This document shows positions 8,133 through 15,565 of a DNA stretch of 64,000 bases, piece by piece. Source of the DNA: Lutispora sp041687175 (GTDB taxonomy: Bacteria; Bacillota; Clostridia; Lutisporales; Lutisporaceae); contig NZ_JAWLCK010000002.1 of assembly GCF_041687175.1 (NCBI RefSeq), forward strand, positions 1 through 64,000, in the 5' to 3' direction. Position 1 is the first letter of the stretch, and every line of letters starts with the position of its first letter. The position numbers and the translations under genes were made by a program. The notes under the pieces were generated by a model. It saw only the letters and a list, made by a program, of their open reading frames with translations. It was not told the DNA's origin and did no database searches.

Positions 8133-8333
8133 ATGAATTTGATATCTGGAATCAGCCATATAACTTTTATTGTTGAAGATTTAGAAAAAGCAACAACATT
8201 TTTTCAAGAGATATTCAGGGCTAAAGAAGTGTATTATAGTGGAGAAAAGAAATTTTCCATATCAAGAGAGAAGTTCTTTCTGATAAATGATTTCTGGATT
8301 GCGGTTATGGAAGGCAAACTGATTGAAAAGTGA
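8133..8333 (+). pseudogene. Truncated fosX-like (VOC) gene
   Basis: About 66 residues match the first half of FosX-type fosfomycin-resistance hydrolases: ISGISHITFIVEDLEKA, an EIF.AKEVYYSG stretch, KFFLI and FWIAVMEG. The metal-binding H of SHITF is present, but the second half with the remaining ligands is missing. The frame runs into LIEK and stops exactly where the aminoglycoside-nucleotidyltransferase sequence begins, so a deletion appears to have joined two genes. Confidence 0.7.
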
Positions 8334-8960
8334 TATAGATATTCTGGTGGTAGTAGAAGATGCAATAACAGAGTTGCAAAAGAAGATGTTTATTGATGGT
8401 ATTATGGCTTTAAATGATGATTTGCCAGCCAAAGGTTTAGAGTTAAGCATAGTTAGAAGTGAGTATTGCAAGAATTTTGTTACCCAACACCCTTTGATTT
8501 CCACTTTTCAAATATGCATCTCTCTTGGTATAAGAGTAACCCTGCTGAATATATAAGAAAAATGAATGGTACTGACCATGATTTAGCAGCACATTTCGTT
8601 ATTACTAAGAAAAGAGGCATTGTATTATATGGAAAAGAAATTGATAATGTTTTTGGAGAGATACCATCTGAAGCATATCTAGATAGCATTAAGAGAAATA
8701 TTATAGATTCAGAAAATGAAGTGATAGAGAATCCTATTTATACTATATTGAATCTATGCAGAGTCTTGGCATATGTACAGAATGGCCTGGTGCTTTCCAA
8801 GAAAGAAGGCGGCGAATGGGGGTTAAAAAATATTTATAGTAATTACCATAGATTAATAAAAGACGTGCTAATATGCTATGCATCAGACCAGAAAATGATT
8901 TTTAATGATTCTCTTACAGTGGAGTTTTGTAAATATATGAAAAACAAGATAGGATTATAA
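8323..8960 (+). pseudogene. aadA/ANT(9)-type aminoglycoside nucleotidyltransferase, truncated and frameshifted
   Basis: The sequence begins abruptly at SDIDILVVV, the DxD metal-binding strand of ANT(3'')/ANT(9) enzymes, so the N-terminal 40 or so residues with the GSxxxG motif are gone. The frame reads to EYCKNFV near 8480, then the homology continues one frame over (YPTPFDFHFSNMHLSWYKSNP onwards) to the stop at 8960. Restoring a single T near 8480 would rejoin the frames. Two lesions, truncation and frameshift, make it a clear pseudogene. Confidence 0.8.
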
Positions 8961-9006
8961 TGAGTTGATACATATCATATGTGCCTGATGAAAGGGGAAT
9001 TGAACC

Positions 9007-9630
9007 GTGTTTACGGATGTAGAAATCAAATTAAAGAAAAGAAATAAAGTGCTGTTTTCACGTGATAGCAAGTGCCTGCAAGATTTGATAGGATTAATCC
9101 AGTTACAAAATCACCGGACTCTTGTAATGTGGGCGCTGGATTGTGCAAAAGTGCCTTTAGAGCAATTTGAAGCAAAGTATCCTGATGAATCCAGGCCAAG
9201 AACCTGTTTAGAGCTTTGCGAGGATTGGGCAAGAGGTAAAATTAAAATGCCCATTGCAAAAAGAGCCATTTTAGATTCACATGCTGTGGCAAAAGAAATT
9301 AACGACAGCGAATATGGTGCTTTATGTCACGCAATCGGTCATGCTGGAGCTACAGTTCATGTAGAAACACATGCTTTAGGTTTACCTTTTTACGAATTGA
9401 CAGCAATAGTATTGAAATACGGAAAAAATAGCTTTCAGAAGCCAATTAGCGAAAAGATAAATTATTACCTGAGTCGTCTGATGTATTGGCAAGAAAATAC
9501 CGATAAACTCGGACTTGGTTGGGCAGACTTTTTAATGGATGATACTAGACCTAATAAGGAAAAATTATTGAGCGATAAACGAAAATTGATGAGTTCTAAT
9601 AATAGTAGGAGGGAAGGAGATAAAAAATGA
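9007..9630 (+). CDS. Imm5-like putative immunity protein
   Basis: The protein has 207 residues and is mainly helical. HRTLVMWALDCA followed by a KYPDESRPR stretch, then ALCHAIGHAGATVHVETHALG, matches the Imm-5-like domain family. That family is annotated by similarity to immunity proteins, but most members stand alone without a toxin, as here. The start is GTG with AGGGG nine bases upstream. The stop overlaps the next start by four bases (ATGA), so it is coupled to the methyltransferase. Confidence 0.65.
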   Translation: MFTDVEIKLKKRNKVLFSRDSKCLQDLIGLIQLQNHRTLVMWALDCAKVPLEQFEAKYPDESRPRTCLELCEDWARGKIKMPIAKRAILDSHAVAKEINDSEYGALCHAIGHAGATVHVETHALGLPFYELTAIVLKYGKNSFQKPISEKINYYLSRLMYWQENTDKLGLGWADFLMDDTRPNKEKLLSDKRKLMSSNNSRREGDKK

Positions 9631-10382
9631 ACAAAAAATATACAGAAGTAAACTCCAAGGTTATTGATAAATGGGTAGAAGAAGGCTGGGAGTGGGGACA
9701 ACCTATAAGTCACGAGGTATTTGAAAAAGCAAGGAATAATGAATGGTATGTGGTATTAACACCAACTAAACCAGTGCCAAAGGATTGGTTTTGCGAAATG
9801 AAGGATGCTCAAGTATTAGGCTTGGCATCTGGCGGTGGTCAGCAGATGCCTATATTTGCAGCACTAGGTGCAAAGTGTACGGTATTGGATTATTCAGAAA
9901 AGCAATTGCTTAAAGAAAAAGAGGTTGCGGAAAGAGAAAACTATGAGATTAAACTGGTAAAGGCAGACATGACAAATCCTTTGCCTTTTGAAGATGAATC
10001 CTTCGACTTGATTTTTCATCCGGTTTCTAATTGCTATATCGAGGATGTTCTATCTGTTTGGAAAGAATGCTATAGGGTTTTGAAAAAAGGGGGGATTTTA
10101 CTGGCAGGATTGGATAACGGCATTAACTATGTTTTTGATGATGAAGAGAAAATGCTAGTCCACAAACTGCCGTTTAATCCATTGAAAGATAAACAACTAT
10201 ACGAAGAATCAATGAAAAATGATTGGGGAATTCAGTTTTCACATACCATTGAAGAACAAATAGGAGGACAATTAAAAGCAGGCTTTGTCCTTACAGATAT
10301 ATATCAAGATACAAATGGTGAAGGCAGACTTCATGAATTCAATGTGCCAACTTTTTATGCCACAAGGGCAGTTAAAAAGTAA
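9627..10382 (+). CDS. Class I SAM-dependent methyltransferase
   Basis: The protein has 251 residues. Motif I is degenerate but recognisable (VLGLASGGGQQ), followed by a CTVLDYSEKQL strand, the acidic VKADMTNPLPF segment, the FDLIFHPVSNCYIED motif and the CYRVLKKGG helix-turn. It belongs to the UbiE/Methyltransf_11-like small-molecule group. It is translationally coupled to the Imm5-like gene through an ATGA overlap, with GGGAAGGAG upstream. The substrate is unknown. Confidence 0.8.
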   Translation: MNKKYTEVNSKVIDKWVEEGWEWGQPISHEVFEKARNNEWYVVLTPTKPVPKDWFCEMKDAQVLGLASGGGQQMPIFAALGAKCTVLDYSEKQLLKEKEVAERENYEIKLVKADMTNPLPFEDESFDLIFHPVSNCYIEDVLSVWKECYRVLKKGGILLAGLDNGINYVFDDEEKMLVHKLPFNPLKDKQLYEESMKNDWGIQFSHTIEEQIGGQLKAGFVLTDIYQDTNGEGRLHEFNVPTFYATRAVKK

Positions 10383-10436
10383 GATTACCAATGGCAAATT
10401 TATAAGTATTATTGTTTGTGTATTGAGGAGGCGTAC

Positions 10437-11069
10437 ATGAATAACAATAGAAACATTGATCGCTATAAAAGATTTTATGTAGATATGAATTTTGACAGGG
10501 CAGGATTGTTTGAAATATTAAAAGAGGAATATGCCTGTAGTACGGTTTTATATCCAGGCTGTTCTATACATATAACCCCTTCCTTTTATTTTCAGCATGT
10601 AGTGTATGTGGATATCAGTGAGACTGCAAAGAAGTTCTTTGATGATATTAACAATGTTTTAGATTATATAAACAGCAATAAAAAATATAAGCAGTCTGCC
10701 TATGTACAGTTTATTCATGGTGATTATACAAAGCCGCTTCCTGTAAGAGAGGGTAATTATGATCTGCTTATCGCATTATATGCTGGAGAAATCACTCAAT
10801 CATGCAAGAAGTACGTTAAACCTGGTGGAATCATACTAACCAATAATCATCAAAAGGATGCAGAAAAGTTATTGGCAGATCCTTCAATAACTTTAGATAG
10901 TCTGATTTACAAAAAAGGAAAGAAGTATGTGATAGAGAAAGATATCAATGATGATTTTGAAGTTGTTCTTAAAAAATATTGTGGTAAGAAAAACGGTATG
11001 AAAAATACCAATAAAGGTCTGGAATATGTAGATAATCAATGCTATTTTGTGTTTAAGAAGAATAAGTAG
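10437..11069 (+). CDS. Methyltransferase-like protein, degenerate motif I
   Basis: The protein has 210 residues. VLYPGCSIHITPSFYF occupies the place of a SAM-binding glycine loop, followed by VVYVDISE (acidic strand 2 end), FIHGDYTKPLP and YDLLIALYAGEI. The order of elements is that of a Rossmann methyltransferase, but the canonical GxGxG is absent. It may bind a different ligand or have lost activity. The ATG at 10437 has GAGGAG six bases upstream. It sits 55 bases after the previous methyltransferase and may share its transcript. Confidence 0.6.
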   Translation: MNNNRNIDRYKRFYVDMNFDRAGLFEILKEEYACSTVLYPGCSIHITPSFYFQHVVYVDISETAKKFFDDINNVLDYINSNKKYKQSAYVQFIHGDYTKPLPVREGNYDLLIALYAGEITQSCKKYVKPGGIILTNNHQKDAEKLLADPSITLDSLIYKKGKKYVIEKDINDDFEVVLKKYCGKKNGMKNTNKGLEYVDNQCYFVFKKNK

Positions 11070-11189
11070 GAATGAGAAATTATATAGGATTTGAAATAAC
11101 AAGGGTTGTTGAGTCTGAACCTGAAGAAAATATGCTTAACACAGTACCTGCAAAGTTGGATGAATTGCGCTGGCTAATGATGCTGCTTT

Positions 11190-11625
11190 ATGGGGCAAAA
11201 GGTGGTTACACCATATCTTGTATTCAATGGTAATTGTAAAGAAGCTTTAGATTTTTATCAAAAAGTGTTTGGATGTGAAGAGGCAAGGTTAATGCCATAC
11301 GGCGAGTATGTTCCTGATGGGATTGAAACGCCCACCATCGGATTTAAGCAACTGGATTTTACATGCTGAAATGCAAATCTACGGGACAAAATTCTGGTTT
11401 GCTGATGAAGTTGGTGCTACGGAGAAGGGGAATATAGTCAGACTGACTGCCACAGTACCTACTTCTATAGAAGCACAGAAAATATTTGATAGATTGAAAG
11501 AAAACGCTGAGATTACACTTCCACCTACTGAAACATTTTATAGTACATTTCATGCCGCATTGACTGATAAATTTGGCGTTGGTTGGAATATAGTAGCAGA
11601 AGAAGTACCAAACCAGATAAAATAG
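11190..11625 (+). pseudogene. PhnB-like VOC protein gene with a +1 frameshift
   Basis: The frame starts MGQKVVTPYLVFNGNCKEAL and reads as a PhnB/3-demethylubiquinone-type VOC protein to GIETP near 11331. It then shifts: the downstream frame continues PSDLSNWILHAEMQIYG, KFWFADEV, ETFYSTFHAAL and the usual GWNIVAEE ending. One surplus C in the run at about 11330 explains it. No ribosome site precedes the ATG, so the 5' end may also be altered. A second copy of only the 3' end lies at 12799. Confidence 0.75.
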
Positions 11626-11752
11626 AAACTTACATTGACATTGGATGTGGATTTAGATGTTTCTATAAACTATAGTGTAAAATAAAGGTATAGTTAGATA
11701 ACTATATAAAATAATTATTACCGCCTTTTTGTTAATTGAAAGGAGGAAAATC

Positions 11753-12271
11753 ATGAAAGTAGAAGTAGTAGAATACAATAGAGAATGGCCATCACTATTT
11801 GAAGAAGAAGCTCAAAAGATTAAAAATATCCTTGGAGACGAGTTAATTGAGATTCATCATATTGGAAGTACTTCGGTTGAAAACCTAAAAGCCAAACCAA
11901 TTATTGATATTATGCCTGTTGTGAGAGATATTAATAAAGTTGACAATTACAATGAAGAATTTATTAAGCTGGGTTATGAGCCAAAAGGGGAATATGGCAT
12001 AGCTAGAAGAAGATTTTTCAGAAAGGGATCTATAATAAGGACTCACCATGTCCATATATTCGATATAAGTAATACCTATGAGATTGAAAGGCATTTGGCA
12101 GTGCGGGATTATTTAAGAACACATCCGCAGGATGCATTTGAATATGGAGAGTTGAAGAGTAAATTAGCAGCTATGTATCCCTCAGATATTGAAGCTTATT
12201 GCGATGGTAAAGATGCCTTTGTTAAAGAGTTGGAAAGAAAAGCGTTAAAATGGTATTTGGGTGAAATGTAA
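11753..12271 (+). CDS. GrpB family protein
   Basis: The protein has 172 residues with the family's landmarks: the VEYNREWPSLFEEE opening, IHHIGSTSVENLKAKPIIDI (nucleotidyltransferase-like GST...DI) and HVHIFD. GrpB proteins (UPF0157) have a nucleotidyltransferase-type fold and are often found among acquired small-molecule-modifying genes. The biochemical role is unclear. The ATG at 11753 follows AGGAGG (11741-11746); an in-frame start at 11729 has no site. Confidence 0.85.
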   Translation: MKVEVVEYNREWPSLFEEEAQKIKNILGDELIEIHHIGSTSVENLKAKPIIDIMPVVRDINKVDNYNEEFIKLGYEPKGEYGIARRRFFRKGSIIRTHHVHIFDISNTYEIERHLAVRDYLRTHPQDAFEYGELKSKLAAMYPSDIEAYCDGKDAFVKELERKALKWYLGEM

Positions 12272-12431
12272 GTGGGGGAATGGGCACGCTAAAGAAGTCT
12301 GGGAAAGACACGGTAAGCATGATACATATATGACCATGGATGAAATAAGGGCATTAGCAAAAAAACATATACCCACAGCAAAAATAAAGAGAAAGCTTTT
12401 TTGGAGATATTTATTAGTATGGCAAAAGTAA
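12270..12431 (+). pseudogene. C-terminal gene remnant, possibly methyltransferase
   Basis: This frame directly follows the GrpB stop without its own start and ends in a 50-residue tail: a GHAKEVWERHGK segment, then MTMDEIRALAKKHIP and KRKLFWRYLLVWQK. The closing LFWRYLLVW pattern resembles the C terminus of some class I methyltransferases. It could be translated from an internal ATG (12330), but more likely it is the end of a lost gene. Confidence 0.35.
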
Positions 12432-12469
12432 TCTGTATACTTATTTAGCTTCATATAGGGGTGAGAATA

Positions 12470-12784
12470 TTGGTTGAAGAAAGAAAGAAGATAAGGTTGC
12501 TTTTATACGGAAGTATGTTTTTGGCTATTATATTTGGAGTGTATGCTCAAGATATTGCTTATTTATTGTATTATAATTTATCTATACCTTTACTGGCGGG
12601 TTTGAGCATTGTAACTATATTTAGCATACTTTTCTTTTTGATTCCACCTATATTGATATCCAAGGTTAATAAACAAAATAAATTTGGAAAGAAAGAAATT
12701 AAAATATATTTAGGTGTTAATGCTTTAATAGGTATAGTTATATCTTTATTTTCATTAATTGTTTTGGCAGCATGGTGGGGTTAA
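12470..12784 (+). CDS. Small membrane protein, three or four segments
   Basis: The protein has about 104 residues: a basic N terminus (VEERKKIR) then hydrophobic stretches at about 10-28, 36-60 and 78-103 separated by a Lys/Asn loop. No family is recognised. A TTG at 12470 with AGGGGTGAG eight bases upstream is preferred over the GTG at 12461, which would overlap its own ribosome site. Confidence 0.5.
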   Translation: MVEERKKIRLLLYGSMFLAIIFGVYAQDIAYLLYYNLSIPLLAGLSIVTIFSILFFLIPPILISKVNKQNKFGKKEIKIYLGVNALIGIVISLFSLIVLAAWWG

Positions 12785-12798
12785 TATAAAGAATTATA

Positions 12799-12876
12799 AC
12801 ATTCCATGCAGCTCTGACTGATAAATTTGGTGTTGCTTGGAACATCGTAGCGGAAGAAGCACCAAATCATAAATAA
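12799..12876 (+). pseudogene. 3' fragment of a second PhnB-like VOC gene
   Basis: Twenty-five codons reading TFHAALTDKFGVAWNIVAEE, ending shortly after at an in-frame TAA, duplicate the end of the VOC pseudogene at 11548-11625. The two DNA copies differ at many third positions, so they are diverged paralogues rather than a recent duplication. Everything upstream is missing. Confidence 0.75.
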
Positions 12877-12968
12877 CAGCCGAATTCTTTTATCGTGAGA
12901 GCATAAGAAACAAGGGTTTTTGATAGAGTATGCTTTTATATAAATGATTTATATTAGGGGGAATAGTG

Positions 12969-13418
12969 ATGGTCATTTATACTATTGGATTTACAAGAAA
13001 ATCCGCTGAAGAGTTTTTCGGGTTACTAAAAAAGAATGATGTTAAGCATCTAATAGATATTAGATTAAATAACTCCAGTCAACTAGCAGGATTTACGAAA
13101 GGAAGCGATCTCAAATACTTTTTAAGGGAGTTGTTAGGTATTGGATATATACATGATACAAAGTTTAGCCCGACTAAAGAAATTATTGATAGCTACAAGA
13201 AGAAGTCAATTTCATGGAGTGAGTATGAAGAAAAATTTATACAGTTGCTTGATGAAAGAGACATTAGAAAACATGTAATCGAAAATCTTTATGATGTTTT
13301 GGACGGTTGCTGCCTTTTATGCAGTGAAGAAACAGCAGAGAAGTGTCACAGAAGATTAGTTGCTGAATATATACAGAGAGCATTTCCAGATAAAGAAATA
13401 AGGATTGTACATATATAA
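12969..13418 (+). CDS. DUF488 domain-containing protein
   Basis: The protein has 149 residues with DUF488 landmarks: the IYTIGFTRKSAEEF opening, LIDIRLNNSSQLAGF, and the C-terminal CLLCSEETAEKCHRRLVAEYI block with its conserved cysteines and histidine. The function of the family is not established. The ATG at 12969 follows AGGGGG; the preceding GTG codon is less likely. A terminator follows. Confidence 0.88.
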   Translation: MVIYTIGFTRKSAEEFFGLLKKNDVKHLIDIRLNNSSQLAGFTKGSDLKYFLRELLGIGYIHDTKFSPTKEIIDSYKKKSISWSEYEEKFIQLLDERDIRKHVIENLYDVLDGCCLLCSEETAEKCHRRLVAEYIQRAFPDKEIRIVHI

Positions 13419-13452
13419 TACAGAAATAGATATATGGAGAGACATAAAAAAA

Positions 13453-13497
13453 TCAGCGAAGTAGTAGGAAGAATTCCTATAGCTTAGCTGTTTTTTT
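13453..13497 (+). terminator. Terminator after DUF488
   Basis: An imperfect stem (CAGC..AAGTA.TAGGAA with TTCCTA.AGCTT.GCTG, loop GAA) is followed by TTTTTTT at 13491-13497. Confidence 0.75.
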
Positions 13498-13510
13498 ATG
13501 CAAAAATTTT

Positions 13511-13555
13511 TTGTACAAGTGTTAACATTTTTGTACATGCCTAAATATATTGTAC
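13511..13555. promoter_or_regulatory. Three TTGTAC sites spaced 20 and 19 bp apart
   Basis: TTGTAC occurs at 13511-13516, 13531-13536 and 13550-13555, near two helical turns apart, upstream of the Gln/Glu-rich trio. The first two copies are each followed by A (TTGTACA). TTAACA at 13522 with ATATAT at 13545 could be a promoter inside the array. Regular phasing suggests binding by a multimeric regulator on one DNA face. Confidence 0.5.
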
Positions 13556-13615
13556 TGAGGGATAAAGCAGGAGCTTTATTTTCTATAAAAAACATGCTTT
13601 GAAAGGAGGGATATT

Positions 13616-13879
13616 ATGGCACCGAAAGACAATGCTATAGACAAGAATCTGCAGCCTTTATATGATAATGAATATGAAGAAGAAGAGCAGACTAATTTTC
13701 AAAAACAGATAAATAAGCAAATTAACTACAATCCTTTTGTTCAAAAATTAATTATAAAGCAGGGACAGGGACAAAAAGCAGAAAACGAAGCAGAGAGTGA
13801 AGCGGAGGCTAAGGCAATAGCAGAGGCTGAAGTTGAAAATGAATCTGAAGAAAAACCATACGGAAGGTCATATAGATAA
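13616..13879 (+). CDS. Small Gln/Glu/Lys-rich protein, trio member 1
   Basis: The protein has 87 residues and I do not recognise the family. It has an acidic N-terminal third, a Q/N/K-rich middle (FQKQINKQINYNPFVQKLI), a KQGQGQKAENEAESEAEA segment of alternating small and acidic residues, and a short basic end. The core NYN.F.QK.I.KQ.QGQ.A.N.A repeats in the next gene. There is no signal peptide, membrane segment or cysteine. AAGGAGGGA precedes the ATG. Composition suggests a structural or self-assembling protein, for example in spore or cell envelope; this is inference. Confidence 0.7.
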   Translation: MAPKDNAIDKNLQPLYDNEYEEEEQTNFQKQINKQINYNPFVQKLIIKQGQGQKAENEAESEAEAKAIAEAEVENESEEKPYGRSYR

Positions 13880-13935
13880 AGCAATTAATGAATGAATAAT
13901 ATAGAAATTTTATATAATGAAAGGGGGGCCAATTA

Positions 13936-14190
13936 ATGGTAGACATCAAAGACAATAAGTTTAATGTGGATTTGGCTAAGCATATTGAGAAGGATATAGA
14001 TGTTGAAAAAGAGTTTGAGAAGGACAGCCAGTTCAGCAAACAGAAGCAATTCAATAAACAATACAACTATAACTGGTTTGACCAAAAAGTTATAGTAAAG
14101 CAGGCACAGGGACAAAGAGCAGATAATGACGCAGACAGTATCTCAGGTGCTGAAGCTACATCTGTAGCAGGCGCCGAAGGTAAAAGATAA
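13936..14190 (+). CDS. Small Gln/Asn/Lys-rich protein, trio member 2
   Basis: The protein has 84 residues and is a paralogue of the preceding gene in its middle: QYNYNWFDQKVIVKQAQGQ, then RADNDADS, aligns with NYNPFVQKLIIKQGQGQ, then KAENEAES, without gaps. The N terminus is charged (a KHIEKDIDVEKEFEKD stretch). The C terminus is a Gly/Ala/Ser-rich tail instead of the Glu/Ala tail of member 1. AAGGGGGG precedes the ATG. Spacing of 56 bases from member 1 is compatible with one transcript. Confidence 0.7.
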   Translation: MVDIKDNKFNVDLAKHIEKDIDVEKEFEKDSQFSKQKQFNKQYNYNWFDQKVIVKQAQGQRADNDADSISGAEATSVAGAEGKR

Positions 14191-14239
14191 AATCAGGTAA
14201 ATATTTTCTCCTAACCTCACAAAGGAGATGAGTAATGCT

Positions 14240-14746
14240 ATGAAGGATAATAATGAGACACTTCTACTTGAAGATAATGATATTGATAAGAAAAAAGTGA
14301 GTACTGGAACCAATAAGAAGCTACAGCATCAGCAAAGCTTACAAAGCAACAAACAGGATTTGGATCAGGCGGTAGAACTTGATGTAAAACCTTCACAGCT
14401 CAATCTCCAGAGAATAGACGTAACAATAAACAATAAAATTGAGAATTATTTGGGAAGAATTATTGGTTCCGTATTAAGGGAAACAGATGGAGAACAGGTG
14501 GCCAATGCGGTGATTCTACTATACTTTGGATCAAGAACAGAATTTCCTGTTTATAGAACTGCTTCTGATGAAAATGGGAATTTCGCTATAGATAATTTAC
14601 CACCTGGGTTCTATACAATTGTTGCAACGTTTAATGATATGCAGTGCATGGCGCGCAATATAAAAGTCCTTCCAAGCGAAATTTGTGAGCAATCCTTATC
14701 ATTAGTACAAAGAGTGAACTATGGTTTTAACCAGAATACTTGGTAG
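14240..14746 (+). CDS. Carboxypeptidase-regulatory-like domain protein, trio member 3
   Basis: The protein has about 168 residues. The first 60 are Gln/Lys/Asp-rich and low in complexity, like members 1 and 2. Residues about 70-160 form a prealbumin-like beta sandwich: an LGRIIGSVLRETDG strand, ANAVILLYFG, TASDENGNFAIDNLPPGFY, then IVATF. This fold (CarboxypepD_reg) usually mediates assembly or adhesion. No secretion signal is present. Starts at 14228 or 14240 are possible; 14240 is preferred because AAAGGAG abuts 14228. A terminator follows, so the trio probably forms one unit. Confidence 0.7.
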   Translation: MKDNNETLLLEDNDIDKKKVSTGTNKKLQHQQSLQSNKQDLDQAVELDVKPSQLNLQRIDVTINNKIENYLGRIIGSVLRETDGEQVANAVILLYFGSRTEFPVYRTASDENGNFAIDNLPPGFYTIVATFNDMQCMARNIKVLPSEICEQSLSLVQRVNYGFNQNTW

Positions 14747-14758
14747 GTTACAGGCTTA

Positions 14759-14806
14759 AAAACATCTCCTTTCTTGTGATAATAGAAGCAGGAAAGGAGA
14801 TGTTTG
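14759..14806 (+). terminator. Terminator of the Gln-rich trio
   Basis: AAACATCTCCTTTC pairs with GAAAGGAGATGTTT across a 17-base loop. Confidence 0.7.
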
Positions 14807-15163
14807 CTTATGCTAATGTATGATTATCAAAATAGAAGTCAGATAATTTAGTAAGTTAGAAAGCAAAACAACAGAGTGTGGACGAAATCCTGATAAATGA
14901 GAATATAGAGCTGGATGTTGTTCATAATATATTATTGGTACCATTAAGGTTTCATGCAAGGAATGAGATAAGTTGAAAAACAATATGGAAATACTTGACA
15001 TAGGCTATTATAAATTATATAATTTGGATAACAGTTATTAATTGAAAATAATTAACATTTAAACATTTTGCATAGACTATGTTAAACTCATTGACATTGA
15101 ATGGATGCGAACACAAGGGACTTTTTATTATTACTATAAAATAATAAATAGGAGGATGAAAAT
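14807..15163. other. Gene-free region before the encapsulin operon
   Basis: No convincing gene is seen. A 38-codon frame at 14860-14976 has no start codon. AT-rich sequence from 15030 on, including TTGACA at about 15091, probably holds the encapsulin promoter, but no matching -10 box is clear. AGGAGG lies just before the ATG at 15164. Confidence 0.4.
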
Positions 15164-15532
15164 ATGCCTAACTTTGCTAATCCGTTTCAAGGAAATGTAG
15201 ATCGTAAGCTGACAAAAGAGGAATTGATTCAGGCGATACGTCTGAATATTGCAGGCGAACTTGAAGCTATCTATGTTTATGACGCCCATGTCCAAGCGAC
15301 AGATAATGAAATAGCTAAAAAGGTTATTGCAGATATTCGTGATGAGGAAAAAGCTCATGTGGGAGAATTGATGGAACTCCTTAGAATTCTTGATCCTCAG
15401 GAAGCAGAATGGTTTGCTTCCGGTCAGGAGGAAGTCAGAGAAATGCTAGAAGATTTAGGGATCAATGTACCCAAGGAAGAAAAGAAGAATAATTCAAATT
15501 CTCCTACCGTTGGTAGTCTATTAGACAAGTAG
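15164..15532 (+). CDS. Encapsulated ferritin-like protein (EncFtn) cargo
   Basis: The protein has 122 residues: two helices with E32 (AGELEAI), E62 and H65 (DEEKAHVGEL), the positions that bind iron in EncFtn ferroxidases, which form decameric rings inside encapsulin shells. After a charged linker (VPKEEKKNNSNS) the protein ends PTVGSLLDK, matching the C-terminal TVGSL cargo-loading peptide that docks into the shell. It oxidises Fe(II) and passes iron to the shell for storage. The encapsulin gene follows 33 bases downstream, so they are co-expressed. Confidence 0.92.
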   Translation: MPNFANPFQGNVDRKLTKEELIQAIRLNIAGELEAIYVYDAHVQATDNEIAKKVIADIRDEEKAHVGELMELLRILDPQEAEWFASGQEEVREMLEDLGINVPKEEKKNNSNSPTVGSLLDK

Positions 15533-15565
15533 AGATGTTTTGGATATTAATAAGGAGGTTAAATT

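Noticed and set aside
11073..11234. 53-codon frame before the VOC pseudogene
   Set aside because: An ATG exists but the composition is not informative, and it overlaps the VOC start; likely chance or decay.
14860..14976. 38-codon open frame between the trio and the encapsulin operon
   Set aside because: No start codon and no ribosome site; at most a decayed gene end, too weak to call.
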